This document shows, in pieces, positions 11,257 to 28,970 of a DNA stretch of 64,000 bases; the stretch's first letter is position 1; every line of letters starts with the position of its first letter. Origin of the DNA: Alnus glutinosa (lineage: Eukaryota > Streptophyta > Magnoliopsida > Fagales > Betulaceae); the NCBI RefSeq assembly GCF_958979055.1, contig NC_084893.1:27483487-27547486 (forward strand), given 5' to 3'. A program made the translations under genes and the position numbers. Under the pieces are notes generated by a model. The model was not told the DNA's origin. It worked only from the letters and a program-made list of their open reading frames with translations, and ran no database searches.

Positions 11257-12029
11257 TGAAAGGGATTAATTTCATGCTCAACTCCAAGGACCCCTCCTTT
11301 GTGCTATGTGTATTGTCCTACTCTAAGCACTATCAACCACCATACCGCACACCATCATTATCCCTTGATTTGGGTTACCTATACAATCGCCCGTGCCAAA
11401 CATCTTAATTTATCCCTACTCTAATTGCAAAAGTGACGTGACTCACTATTCTTGTATGTACACCATTCCCGCTTCACCATAAAATATATTAAGATATCAC
11501 TTAATTCAAAAGTTTAAGTTTATAAATTTAGGCCCAATCATATTATACTAACTACTCACTCTGCAATCCGTTTCAATATGGGACTTAACATTTCTATCCT
11601 GGTACCGTATACTCAACACTACAATGTTTTTGTAGTTGTATTAATTATTGTTTGATTGTGCATACGGCAAGGTGTTATTAAAAAACGATTGAAAAGGTTT
11701 GAAGAGAAAATGACCAGCTCGCCTTCCGAATAAAGGAATTACTTATTCAAAAAAGAAAAAGAAAAAAGTCGTCGTTAATAGCCCGTCGTCGTTAATAGGC
11801 TGTTGGCGTTGCATTTTTATGGTCGCCCAAGTCAAAATCATGAGGTCGCCGTTGAAGACTACTAAGCTGAATCGGCTAATAATAATGATATGAAAAAAAG
11901 GAAAATAAAATAATGTTATAAAAGGTGGAATTTTTCATTCTCATACGCCGGCCAACAAGATCCCTAATTTAACACATCCTTCTAATTTGTGAAAGGGTAG
12001 CGCAAAGTCAACTCATCAACCAATGGCAG

Positions 12030-12060
<31 letters not shown>

Positions 12061-12790
12061 TGAGGCAGACCTATATATATATTGACCCTACTTACCCAGA
12101 AAAAAAAAAAAAAGAAAATAATGTTGACCCTTTAATTACTTGCCACACCAAAGTCCCTTCTGTTCACATAGGAAGTTTCTTTACTTGCATTGAGAGAAGT
12201 TGACCTGTTAATTAATTTGACTTGGTTTAAAGTCTACCCCTTCAGATTTAAAAAAGACTAACCATGTTCAGACACCCTCTAGTCCCCCTTCTCAGGCGGC
12301 CATTATATTGCTTCACTTGCAAAAGACAAAGGATTAGGTTCAAAGTTCTAAAAGAAAGAAAAATACAAAGAATCCGAGATTGAATTTGGCTTAAGTTTAG
12401 TTTCACCTAGAATTAGATTAATTAGGATTGAAACATGTGTTTCATTACGGAAAACAAGATACACGTGTCTCAATCACAACGAGTCTAATTTTAATTGAAA
12501 GAATTTAACTTAGGTCCAATTTCAGTCGGAACTGAATATGTTGAGATCGAGTCATTAAGACATGTGTCCTATAACAGGACACAAGATTACATGTTCCAAG
12601 CCAAATCCATTAAGATTTTCTTGACAAATCTATAATAATGCTTCACATGTTAAGACAGGGCTTAAGAAAACCAGTATGTTTATATTATTATAAGTGTAAA
12701 ATGAACATCCGACCAAAATGTACCCATAATTTTTTCTTAAATGTTAAGATTTAAAATTGTATTACTTGTTACATTATAAGTATAATTTAC
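11257..12790. other. Intergenic, no gene seen
   Basis: AT-rich spacer. It contains a gtcgtcgttaatag direct repeat near 11767-11800, A-runs at 12031-12057 and 12101-12113, and imperfect palindromes at 12390-12620 (for example gattgaaacatgtg ... cacgtgtctcaatc). I saw no convincing exon on either strand. Confidence 0.6.
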
Positions 12791-13073
12791 GAGAAATATT
12801 TGGTTGTACACTCACATCTCATTCCTATCTATATGGATAAATAATGTTGTTAAAAAAAAATAATCTCTCTATTATCTCTTACATTATTGGTCAACGTAGA
12901 CAATGGTGGGATAGGAGTGGGATGTCCTATCCCACCCTTGTCTACGTAGACCGATAATGTTGTTAAAAAAATCAGGATCCTACTACACTCTCTCTACTAT
13001 CTTTCACATTATTAATCCACGTAAATAAGGATGAGATAGGAGTAAGATGAGAGTGTACAACCAAACATTTATC
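12791..13073. mobile_element. MITE of the TTGGTTGTAC family with 9-bp target duplication
   Basis: It starts gagaaatatttggttgtaca and ends tgtacaaccaaacatttatc. The flanks carry an exact 9-bp direct repeat, ataatttac, at 12782-12790 and 13074-13082. A 9-bp target duplication is typical of Mutator-like elements, so this is best read as a non-autonomous MULE-type MITE. Internally it carries a second inverted copy (gggatgtcctatccc centre and cttgtctacgtagacc arms), which makes it longer than the 8878 copy. Confidence 0.8.
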
Positions 13074-13384
13074 ATAATTTACTATTAGGTTAAGATATTG
13101 TCCATAAATTCAACCACATCCAAAAAGGGAGCTATCGGCCATGCTTTATGATAAGTTGAAGCACGTGTTCAACATGGTGCAAGAGAAAGGGTCATCCAAT
13201 TCTAAAATTGTAGGAAGACAATAATGGAGAGAGAGAAATTTTCTTTTGGTTGGGAAAAATTTCTTCCAACGCAATTTATTTTTCCGACATAATTTATAAA
13301 ACTGTCACATGTTCTTTAATTTGAGCATGTGTTTCTCACGGATTAGGATCGTATACAATTATTTATTCGAATTTGTAAGATTTC

Positions 13385-13501
13385 GGGCAGGTAATTGTGA
13401 GAGACTATTTATGAGATCTACCTAATCGGATAATTGGTGGGGCAGCCCAATTTTTATTTGGTCAAATAGGTTCCATAAGTGGTCTCTTACAATTACCTGC
13501 C
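13385..13501. repeat. Hairpin: 20-bp arms gggcaggtaattgt / acaattacctgccc
   Basis: The inverted arms gggcaggtaattgtgagaga and tctcttacaattacctgccc enclose about 75 bases. The flanks at about 13245-13290 and 13620-13650 show a weaker outer inverted match (cttccaacgcaattta / ccaatttggaggaag), so the whole of about 13240-13660 may be one palindromic MITE. No protein-coding signal. Confidence 0.6.
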
Positions 13502-14052
13502 CAAATTCTCTTAAGTTCGGACAAATAATTGTAGATGAACTGAATCCATTTCTCCCTTGCATGCTAATTAAAAAATCACATGTTAAAGAACACGTGAAAG
13601 TTATATAGATTAAGAGTCCTACCCAATTTGGAGGAAGTTTATGCCCATAATGGAGGCCCATCTTCTCCATCACATTTCCGAACCACTTAATTTGACCACA
13701 AGAATTTGCTGCGGAAACTCAAGGGAAACAACCTGGAAGAGACAGATGGGTGAACCTACCAGCTATATTATCCAGAAGATGAAAAGAAAGAAACTATGCC
13801 CAAACTATGGATAAAATAATGAATATTCTATGAGAGTGACGGATGAGATTTTATGTACGTGGTAAAGATGCTTACAACCTACTATGCATAAATTAAGGAG
13901 AGATAGCTGGTTTTTAATACTGTATAACAAGATATTCAATACTGGTTGCCAAATAAAGGGGTTAGATGTATTCCCCAACCCACTTTCTGGTTCATTGTTC
14001 ATTATCATTATTATGAAAAGATACTAAGTTTTTTTTCTAAATAGTTTAAAGA

Positions 14053-14165
14053 GAATTCTTTCGATCCAATTTATTAAACTGACACGTGTTTAAAATACAT
14101 GTAATTGTTACATGTATATTGAACATATATCAAATTAATAGGTTGGATCAGAATAATTTTTTCTG
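14053..14165. repeat. Short inverted-repeat element
   Basis: The arms ttctttcgatccaatttatt (left) and aattaataggttggatcaga (right) flank an inner palindrome built around acacgtgtttaaaatacatg. Related sequences occur near 13250-13330 and 18605-18660, pointing to a small dispersed family. The rest of 14166-14730 shows no gene. Confidence 0.5.
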
Positions 14166-14730
14166 CCTAATTTGAAAGAAAACCTTGTCATATTACTAGT
14201 TGGCTGGAATGGTTCAATGCCTCATTAGTGATTCAGGAAACCATGAATTAAAGAGTGGCTGGTTAGTTCTAATACCGTGGTCTCAATAGGCCACCAAAGG
14301 TTGTGGCGGAGGCACTTTGAGAGGTCTCACTTGCAGACAATTTAGTTGGGGCTGCACTCAATTTGTAAAGGGGGAGAAAAAAAGAAAAAGAAAAGAAGCG
14401 TGTAAGTGGACTTGATCTCAAATGACTCCTCACGAAAAGAGGAACCAAATAAAGGGGCAGGTACACAACATTGACCTCTCAAATCTCTACCTAAAGTCAT
14501 CCACATTCTCTACCTAAAGTCTCTTATGTTCAAATGTAGAGACAAATTCCAGAAACAGAAATTGACCCAAAGCCAGTCCTCCACATCAGAAGAGGAAGAG
14601 AGAAGGTTAGAAAAAAGGGGCCACTTTCACACCATAATAGAGAGAAATAGGCCTCAATTGACCACGTTTTTTGGGATTTTTTTTTGCTTTTTAACCAAAA
14701 AATTAAAGCATTAACAAATAATTTTAAACA

Positions 14731-16158
14731 TTAAACATTCATATCAATCTCTGCAAAGTTACCTTGGCTTGGCCGCAAAATTAAAGCAATTGAGATATTT
14801 TGCACAAAGAAGATAAGATTGTATTCAATGGATTTAGGAGTATTCAGATCAAATAACTGAGATGGATGCAAACAAAACTTTTCATTGTCAGTTTCACAAT
14901 TGGAAATTATCAATACAATATCGTCTTTAACACTCTCACATGCCATCATAAAGCCTCTCCTAACACTAGTAGCGGTAATAGTACTAAAACTGTCAGCAGA
15001 GTTTACAAACAAATCCTCATCAAAGATTGAGTTTTCAAGCTCTTCCAATAATGGAGCACTAATTAGATCACCCATGACTGATTCATCCGCCATGAGCACA
15101 TCAAATTCGCCAGAGAATTTCTCATCTTCCTCTACGCCATTGCTTCTCACTGTGACCCAATCTTCATCATAAGTCCAGGTGGGCACACATGAAACTGATG
15201 GCACAGTCCCTCCAATCAACCTCTTGATCCTTTCAGCTGGAGAATCGGATGAAATACCTTCATGGGTCAGATTTCTAGGACATTTCAAGACTTCTAATGA
15301 ATCCCAAAAACCTTGTTCCAATACACTATTTGGAGAACTCATGGTGAACTCCTTAATTTCCACAGAATGATCAGAATCTACTTCTGCAAGAAATGGATGC
15401 TGATAAAGAAGCTCTTTAGCTGTCCATCGCTCCCTTGGATCCCTCCTCAAACACTTGCTCAGAAAGTCCTTACCTTTCTCTGACAACCAACTTGGAATCG
15501 CCGGCAAATCACCGGAAAATCCAATCCGATAAAGAGCTGATACCGGGTCATTCATGTCCGGCCATGGGGTACTCCCAGTAGCCATTTCAATGACCGTGCA
15601 TCCAAGAGCCCATACATCAGCTGGAAATCCCTGCTCCTCTCCACGCGCCACTTCAGGCGCCATAAACATCGGTGTACCGGAAAGTGCTGATGCGGCATCA
15701 ACTTCTCCTACCGATTTAGCGCAACCCAAGTCAGCAATTTTCGAACCGTCTTTGCCTATCAATATGTTCTGGCTCTTTATATCACAATGCACCAATCCAT
15801 TTGCATGAAGGTATTCCAAGCCCTGCAGAATTTGCTTTGTGTATGTTCTCATCGTGGGCTCATCTAGGCAGCCTCGGTTCCTCTGAATTGCATCGTAAAG
15901 CGTGCCACCAGGTACGTACTCCATACAAAGATTGTACATAGGCCTATCATGATCTTCATATGAAACATCAAAGCCTATGTACTTAACTATGCGAGGACAA
16001 CTCAGTTGAGACAGAAAATGTTTCTCTTTCTGCAGAAACAGAGAGCAAGAGAGCTCGGTGGTCTTCACCGCGAAGAGCTCGCCTGACGGGCTGGCAGTAG
16101 CCAGTGAGACGGTGGCGGTGGAACCGCGGCCTAAGGTCGGCCCCCTTTTCCACTCCAT
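14731..16158 (-). CDS. MAPKKK17/18-like protein kinase (intronless, 475 aa)
   Basis: A MEKK-type MAP kinase kinase kinase. Relatives (MAPKKK17/18 in Arabidopsis) act in ABA-induced cascades through MKK3. The kinase domain covers about residues 1-260: glycine loop GRGSTATV, ATP-binding Lys32 in AVKT, catalytic loop HCDIKSQN (Asp126; HCD rather than HRD is normal in this clade), DLG at Asp143 in place of DFG, SGTPMFMAPEVA activation and P+1 region, then DVWALGCTVIEM. The C-terminal 200 residues are Ser/acidic-rich with no domain I recognise. One uninterrupted exon fits the family. The start at 16158 follows a GA microsatellite leader and begins MEWKRGPTLGRGS, as in relatives. Assignment to MAPKKK17, 18 or a close paralogue is by pattern only. 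Confidence 0.95.
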   Translation of the reverse strand: MEWKRGPTLGRGSTATVSLATASPSGELFAVKTTELSCSLFLQKEKHFLSQLSCPRIVKYIGFDVSYEDHDRPMYNLCMEYVPGGTLYDAIQRNRGCLDEPTMRTYTKQILQGLEYLHANGLVHCDIKSQNILIGKDGSKIADLGCAKSVGEVDAASALSGTPMFMAPEVARGEEQGFPADVWALGCTVIEMATGSTPWPDMNDPVSALYRIGFSGDLPAIPSWLSEKGKDFLSKCLRRDPRERWTAKELLYQHPFLAEVDSDHSVEIKEFTMSSPNSVLEQGFWDSLEVLKCPRNLTHEGISSDSPAERIKRLIGGTVPSVSCVPTWTYDEDWVTVRSNGVEEDEKFSGEFDVLMADESVMGDLISAPLLEELENSIFDEDLFVNSADSFSTITATSVRRGFMMACESVKDDIVLIISNCETDNEKFCLHPSQLFDLNTPKSIEYNLIFFVQNISIALILRPSQGNFAEIDMNV

Positions 16159-16235
16159 CGGAGAGAGAGAGAGAGAGAGAGAGATGTGAGAGAGGAAGAA
16201 GCTTGGGTTTTGAATCTGGGCTTGGTGGATTTTTG

Positions 16236-16420
16236 CAAATGGGGTTCTATATATATATATATATTTACAAATGAAATTTGTCCCTTTGGTTTTGGTATAA
16301 ACATGAAAAGTTACATATAATAATGTTCTTTCTTGTAGACTTGGTAGTTGGCCAATGTTACTTCATTTTTCTTTGTTCTTTTAGATCGAGGATTCTTTGA
16401 GCGAAAGCATACCACGTGGC
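16236..16420 (-). promoter_or_regulatory. Putative promoter: TA-rich box and G-box/ABRE upstream of MAPKKK gene
   Basis: On the minus strand, a TATA-like run (16245-16263) lies about 90-105 bases upstream of the start codon. A palindromic ccacgtggc (16412-16420, core CACGTG) lies about 255 bases upstream. ACGTGGC is the ABA-response element consensus bound by ABF/AREB bZIP factors, consistent with the ABA inducibility known for MAPKKK17/18. A GA repeat at 16162-16183 sits in the probable leader. Confidence 0.45.
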
Positions 16421-17820
16421 AAAAGGAGAGGCACGGATGACAGCCTTGGCCGTCTTCGGGCGGCGGTTAAATGGGCTTCCAATAAAGCTATCCACATGGT
16501 AACATATGGGCATTTGCAAAGATTGCGCTGTTTGGAAGGATATTACCTTAGAATATGCATATGCTTAGAGAGGTGATTTTGCGGCGGCAGGGCAGTAATG
16601 TGAAGGTGTGAACGCATATATTTTACAACCTCAGAATGGAGATTTGGCTACTCGAAGGGTGGCAATTCTTTTTCTATTAAAAGAGGTGACAATTCGGGTT
16701 CATGTATTTGGCAATTTGGGGCCCGATAATAATAGGATTTATAAGTTGTATGGTGTAGAATCGAGACATGGGTATACGAGGATTTATACGATTATATAAA
16801 TCGATATGAACACATCTCATTTAATTAAGATTAATAAGACACTGCTTTTGTCATATTTATTAGTGAACAACCAAAATAATAATATTGATGGAAATATCGT
16901 GCAATTATACAGTAATATATGAGAGTTTATTCAGGCTTCATCTGTTCGAACGGTCCGAATAAATAGAATCCAAATAAGTTCTTACATAAAATGTTTTTTA
17001 TTGCAGCGTAATAAAACAGTTATATTACACGAGATCTAAATCTCAGTAATATAAAAGAAGGTTTCGATGCGATGGACCGGAGCCTTTTTCGAACGGAGAG
17101 TAGGAATATTAAACCTTAAATTTCTCCAAAAGAAAAACGGTTTCACATTGCTGTTATATGTTTTTGTTAAAATATTGCATTGACACAGCTCTATATATGT
17201 AGCTTTTTCTAGTTATAATCTTACCTCATGCATGAGGTTGATTTGTTCAAGGCAATTTTGCTCTCATATTAACTACTCCTAGAAACCGGAGTGAAATTAG
17301 CATAATTTTTTCAATGTGAAATAGGAAGATTCTTCAGTGGAATTCTGTTGATAAACGCGTGGATGAACTCTACGGGAAAGACCCATGACATGAGCCGCAG
17401 GTCTTGCCTTTTCATGGAAGGAAGTTGGAACCAAAGCAAAAGCAAAGCACACGGAATAATTAATCAAACCAAGACAAGTAAAAGTCTCTGGATAACTACT
17501 GCATCACAAAGTCCCAAAAAAGTCGGTTTCGGTTTAGAACGGACGGCGTTTTCTTCTTAGAACATTCTCATCCGACTAGCTATATAAAATATTTTAGCTA
17601 GTTCGGAAGTTAAAATGGAACTAAAATGAGCTGCATCCCGCTTACCAAATTAGAGAAATATTTAGTGAATTGCTACAACGTTCACCAAATATGACAAAAT
17701 AAATATATATATATATATATATATATAATTATAACATTTTCTCGCCTCTCAAAGGAAGAATAGAGAAATTCTTGAAAAAAAATATTTAAATGGAATAGTA
17801 AAAGTTGATAGCTTAAAAAG

Positions 17821-17860
<40 letters not shown>

Positions 17861-20800
17861 GATTTTTTTAGCTAAAATGTAGAGTAAATTTGCTTTACAT
17901 CCGGCTAGTCAAATGTTGTTTTGGCTAATCGAGTTGCAAGTTTGGTTGAAAATATAGCTGCATCCGGCTAACTACTTTAGCCCGAAAATTAGTGAGCACT
18001 ATAGCTAACCAAAAAACGAATAAATGACAAGACATGCACAAGATGTTTTGAGAGAGAGAGAATATTTAAATGAAATAGTAAAAATGAATAATTAAAATAG
18101 GTACTTTGAAAAAGTGAATTAACTTAAAAAAAAAAAATCAATTAAAATAGAGCGAAAGTTTGTTGAGCGGAATGTAAAAGTGGATTGGGGCCGTGGATGA
18201 GTAACCTCCAAGCAATGCCAAAAGGGAAAAGCTGGTTTTCGTTGGCCTCCAACATTGGCAAATACTCCCCCCCTTAAGTTTGCCTCGTTTGGCAGAATAA
18301 AGTAATGTGATATTCTCACATTGTGAATCCTGTTAAAATTAAAGGGCTGAAACTGAATAACTTAGACCTGACTCGTGTCGGTGAACATATCCTCATCCTT
18401 TAAATGTGCGTGGCAGTGCTTGACACCATTCTTTACAGCTATACCAGCTGGACGAACAAGAAATAGCTGGCAACGCAGAAAAGCTCACTGCCGGGCCGAT
18501 GGGGTCTTCGTCTCATAATGCGTCCGAAATAGGCAAAGAGGACAGCCACAACCACCCCCTTCACATCCCCCTCTTTAAAAGACCCTTCATGTAATCATAT
18601 GGGTCGAGAAATTCTTTTAATTCAGTCTATTAATTTGATATTTATTTTTAAAATATGTAATTCTCATGTATATTTTTTAATTCACGTCCAGTCGAAAAAA
18701 AATTACTTTAATCTAATTCAAAAGAAAACTCTATCCCTTCACTTTTCTTCCCTTCCTTCGGCCCGATGTGTCGATTCAGAGTCCCACTAATCATGCTTCT
18801 TCTGCAATATGATTCAAATAAGTCATGTTATTCGTTTCGATTCAAGACTTAATGCTCATAAATGTTTTTATATGGGTTTTTTTTTTTTTTTTTATGTGAA
18901 ATTAAGCTGTTACAATTCTATATGTCAGCAACAACAATTACTCTCGAATCTAACTACCTCCATATAAAATATAAATCTGATATTAAATCTGTTCTACCAA
19001 TTTTCCACCATGAGCCAATGCACGAATAAATTTCTAAGGAACGAATTAATTATAAGTTGGTCTGACTCATCAGCTTTTATCCTGTGCCCAATAACTCGTG
19101 GTTAAATTCTTTAGAATTTCACCTGTCACACCTCTAACAATTACTTTGAAATTTAACTTCCTGCAAAATATATCCGATACCAAATCTATCCTTCAATCTT
19201 TTGCCAGGGATCTATTCTAAATTGAAGGAATTAATTCTACCTTGGTCTGACTCATCATTTCAGCTTTCAACTTTGCCAGTAACTCCCAATAACTCCTAGG
19301 TCGATGCTCTACACTGTCGCACCACCAACAATTTTAAATCTAACTTCCTGAAAATATATCTAAATTCAATGTTTCGATATTTTGCCATGAATAGTATTAG
19401 AAACCGCACTATTTTTTTTTTTTTTTTTTTATAGATACGAGAACAAATTACAACATTAAAGAAAAAACACTACAGGGGCTGGGCAACCCAAAATTAAAAT
19501 TAAGAACGAAAATACGCAGAGGCAATACTTCCAGAGATGCAGGCCCAATGGTTTGAGGCACGGATACCACAAAACCGAGGTCACCAGTGAATGTGATAAA
19601 TAAAGTGTATTGAGTCATAAGGACCCAAACATCATTATAGGAGTAAACAGGAGAAGAAAAAAGCAACAAAAAAGCCCGAAAAAAACAGAAAAAGAAAAGG
19701 ATAAACAATAACATAATCAACACAAACACAAAACATCAGAAACTGGCGGATGGCCAGATGGAGGAGGCGAGACGTGACCCACACGCGCCAACGAGTGAGA
19801 TCCACTTGTTGGTGCGTATAGCCCACGCGCCGGTCGGAAGATGGCCGTTGGAGACTTGGATGGCATCGACGTAGACGGAAGATGACGAGGAAGGCAATGA
19901 GGCGGCGCGTGTCGACCAGTGATGGGCAGAGGATAGTAGATCTAGATTCAAAAAAATGGACCAAAAATCCTTTACAAAACTAGCGGAAGACACGAATGGA
20001 GGAGTCACAAAAAAAAAATGGACTTGTATAAAACTTATGTTGTGGAGATAAAAAGTTGTAAAATGAATGAAAACGTCCGATACAAAGCCAATAGGGTAGA
20101 AACCTCTTAAGAGGTGAAAGTTTGAAAGAAAACTCTCAAATTTATTGGGTGGTTTGGTGGTCGGGGAGATGATGATGGGGGTAAGGAAACGATGGAGAGG
20201 GAAGCTTCCCTCCCATGGCTGGAAAACCAGCAAAAAGGAAGACTTTTGGATATTTCTCTCTTCACTGCCAGAAATCATACTATTATTCCACTATTATCTT
20301 ATCCTGCTAAACATGACAATATACCTATCAGCCCTTGAATCGGCCATTTTCCAAAAAAGAAATTAAATGGTTGATTGACACTCAGCAAGATGAGATAGTG
20401 ATAGAATAAAAATGTAAGTTTTATATATTACATTCCATCCTATTAGACTGATGTGACAGTATCCAATTAACCCTTAGTTTTTTCTTTTTTTTAAAAAAAA
20501 ATAAAAAAATAAAAAAAATTGATCCAAATGGTAATTGACACCGTCAATAAATGAGAGCGGAATGAAAGTATAGTATATATAACATTACTCCTTTCGGGTA
20601 ATGGAAAGGGTAGACTTATCAAGAGATAGATACTTAAACCATAGATACGTGTGTATAGAATAATGTAGCCAATGATCCATTTTCTTGATTAAAACAAGTT
20701 TTACACAGATTCACATAACAAGCTTCATCAAAGCCACACTAATATGCCCAAACATATTTACATGTAATTATCGTTTGAAGTTTACTTTCAACACCAGGGC

Positions 20801-20880
20801 CAGTACTAGTATTTCAGGATACAAGGTGTTCAGAAGAAGACATGGATACACAAAAGACAAACTAAACGGTAAATATTCAT
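16421..20880. other. Intergenic, repeats only
   Basis: No exon could be supported. Contents: a TA microsatellite (17701-17727), an A38 run (17821-17858), a block near 17570-17960 with repeated ccggctagt / gactagct motifs that may be a decayed palindromic element, a GC-richer patch at 18400-18560, a T-run (19411-19430) beginning a possible retroposed segment, and several AT-rich short frames. The frames at 19448-20366 are low in complexity and match no family. Confidence 0.5.
19740..19960 (-). repeat. Dispersed GC-rich repeat, related to 47830-48010
   Basis: Read on the minus strand, this block contains gtggatctcactcgttggcg followed by cgtgtgggtcacgtctcg and ctggccatc. The plus strand at 47920-48030 has gtggatctcacttgttggtg, acacgtctcgg and ctggccatctgc in the same order. 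The shared order shows a common dispersed repeat, possibly part of a non-LTR or LTR element. No protein was identified. Confidence 0.5.
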
Positions 20881-28429
<7,549 letters not shown>

Positions 28430-28725
28430 CATCTTCATGTTGCTAAAGATCCTTGGGTATAGCTGAAATTCTATATATCTATAGTGTCCAAAGATTTTGA
28501 TTCTCTAACATCCTCCCGCAATCTAATGGGAGGAAGAACATTTAGTTTGTCTCCAAGATCACAATTAAAACCGAGACGCAGTGTGGCCTTTGGTGAAAAT
28601 GTTCGCTAGCGGATCAAGAGATGAAATATATCACAATTTGATGGATATCTTTGTTGGTTATCTTCTCACAAATGAAGTAGAAAGCGATCTCAATATGTTT
28701 AATCCTGTGTGAAACACCTAACCAG
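28430..28725 (-). mobile_element. Ty1/Copia 3' fragment (RNase H end plus LTR start)
   Basis: On the minus strand the sequence first reads like the end of Copia pol (HRIKHIEIAFYFICEKI, then a broken ...PLDCGRM segment). A purine-rich gggagga then leads into TGTTAGAGAATC, which looks like the start of a 3' LTR near 28510. Stops and frameshifts interrupt the coding part. It is a solo fragment with no partner LTR seen, close to the 3' end of the WRKY gene. Confidence 0.55.
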
Positions 28726-28970
28726 GTGTTTCATTGAAGAGTTATATAGCTCTACAATTTTACAACTCAAATGATACAAGATAAGCTACGTACACACGAT
28801 AAGTACCGTCTATTAGGATACCATACAGTCTGCATAATGAAACAATCAATATATAAGTACAAATTAAGCCAACTAAACACCTATTATCTTAAAAACAACC
28901 AAATAAATGTAAGCTTGAGATCGATGAAGGGCTTCAAAATTCAAATATTATTAAAGCAAAGGTGTGAGCT

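Noticed and set aside
19448-20366. Several overlapping minus and plus frames up to 180 codons
   Set aside because: Low-complexity Phe/Ser-rich translations with no domain, overlapping a dispersed repeat and a T-run. No splice structure could be built.
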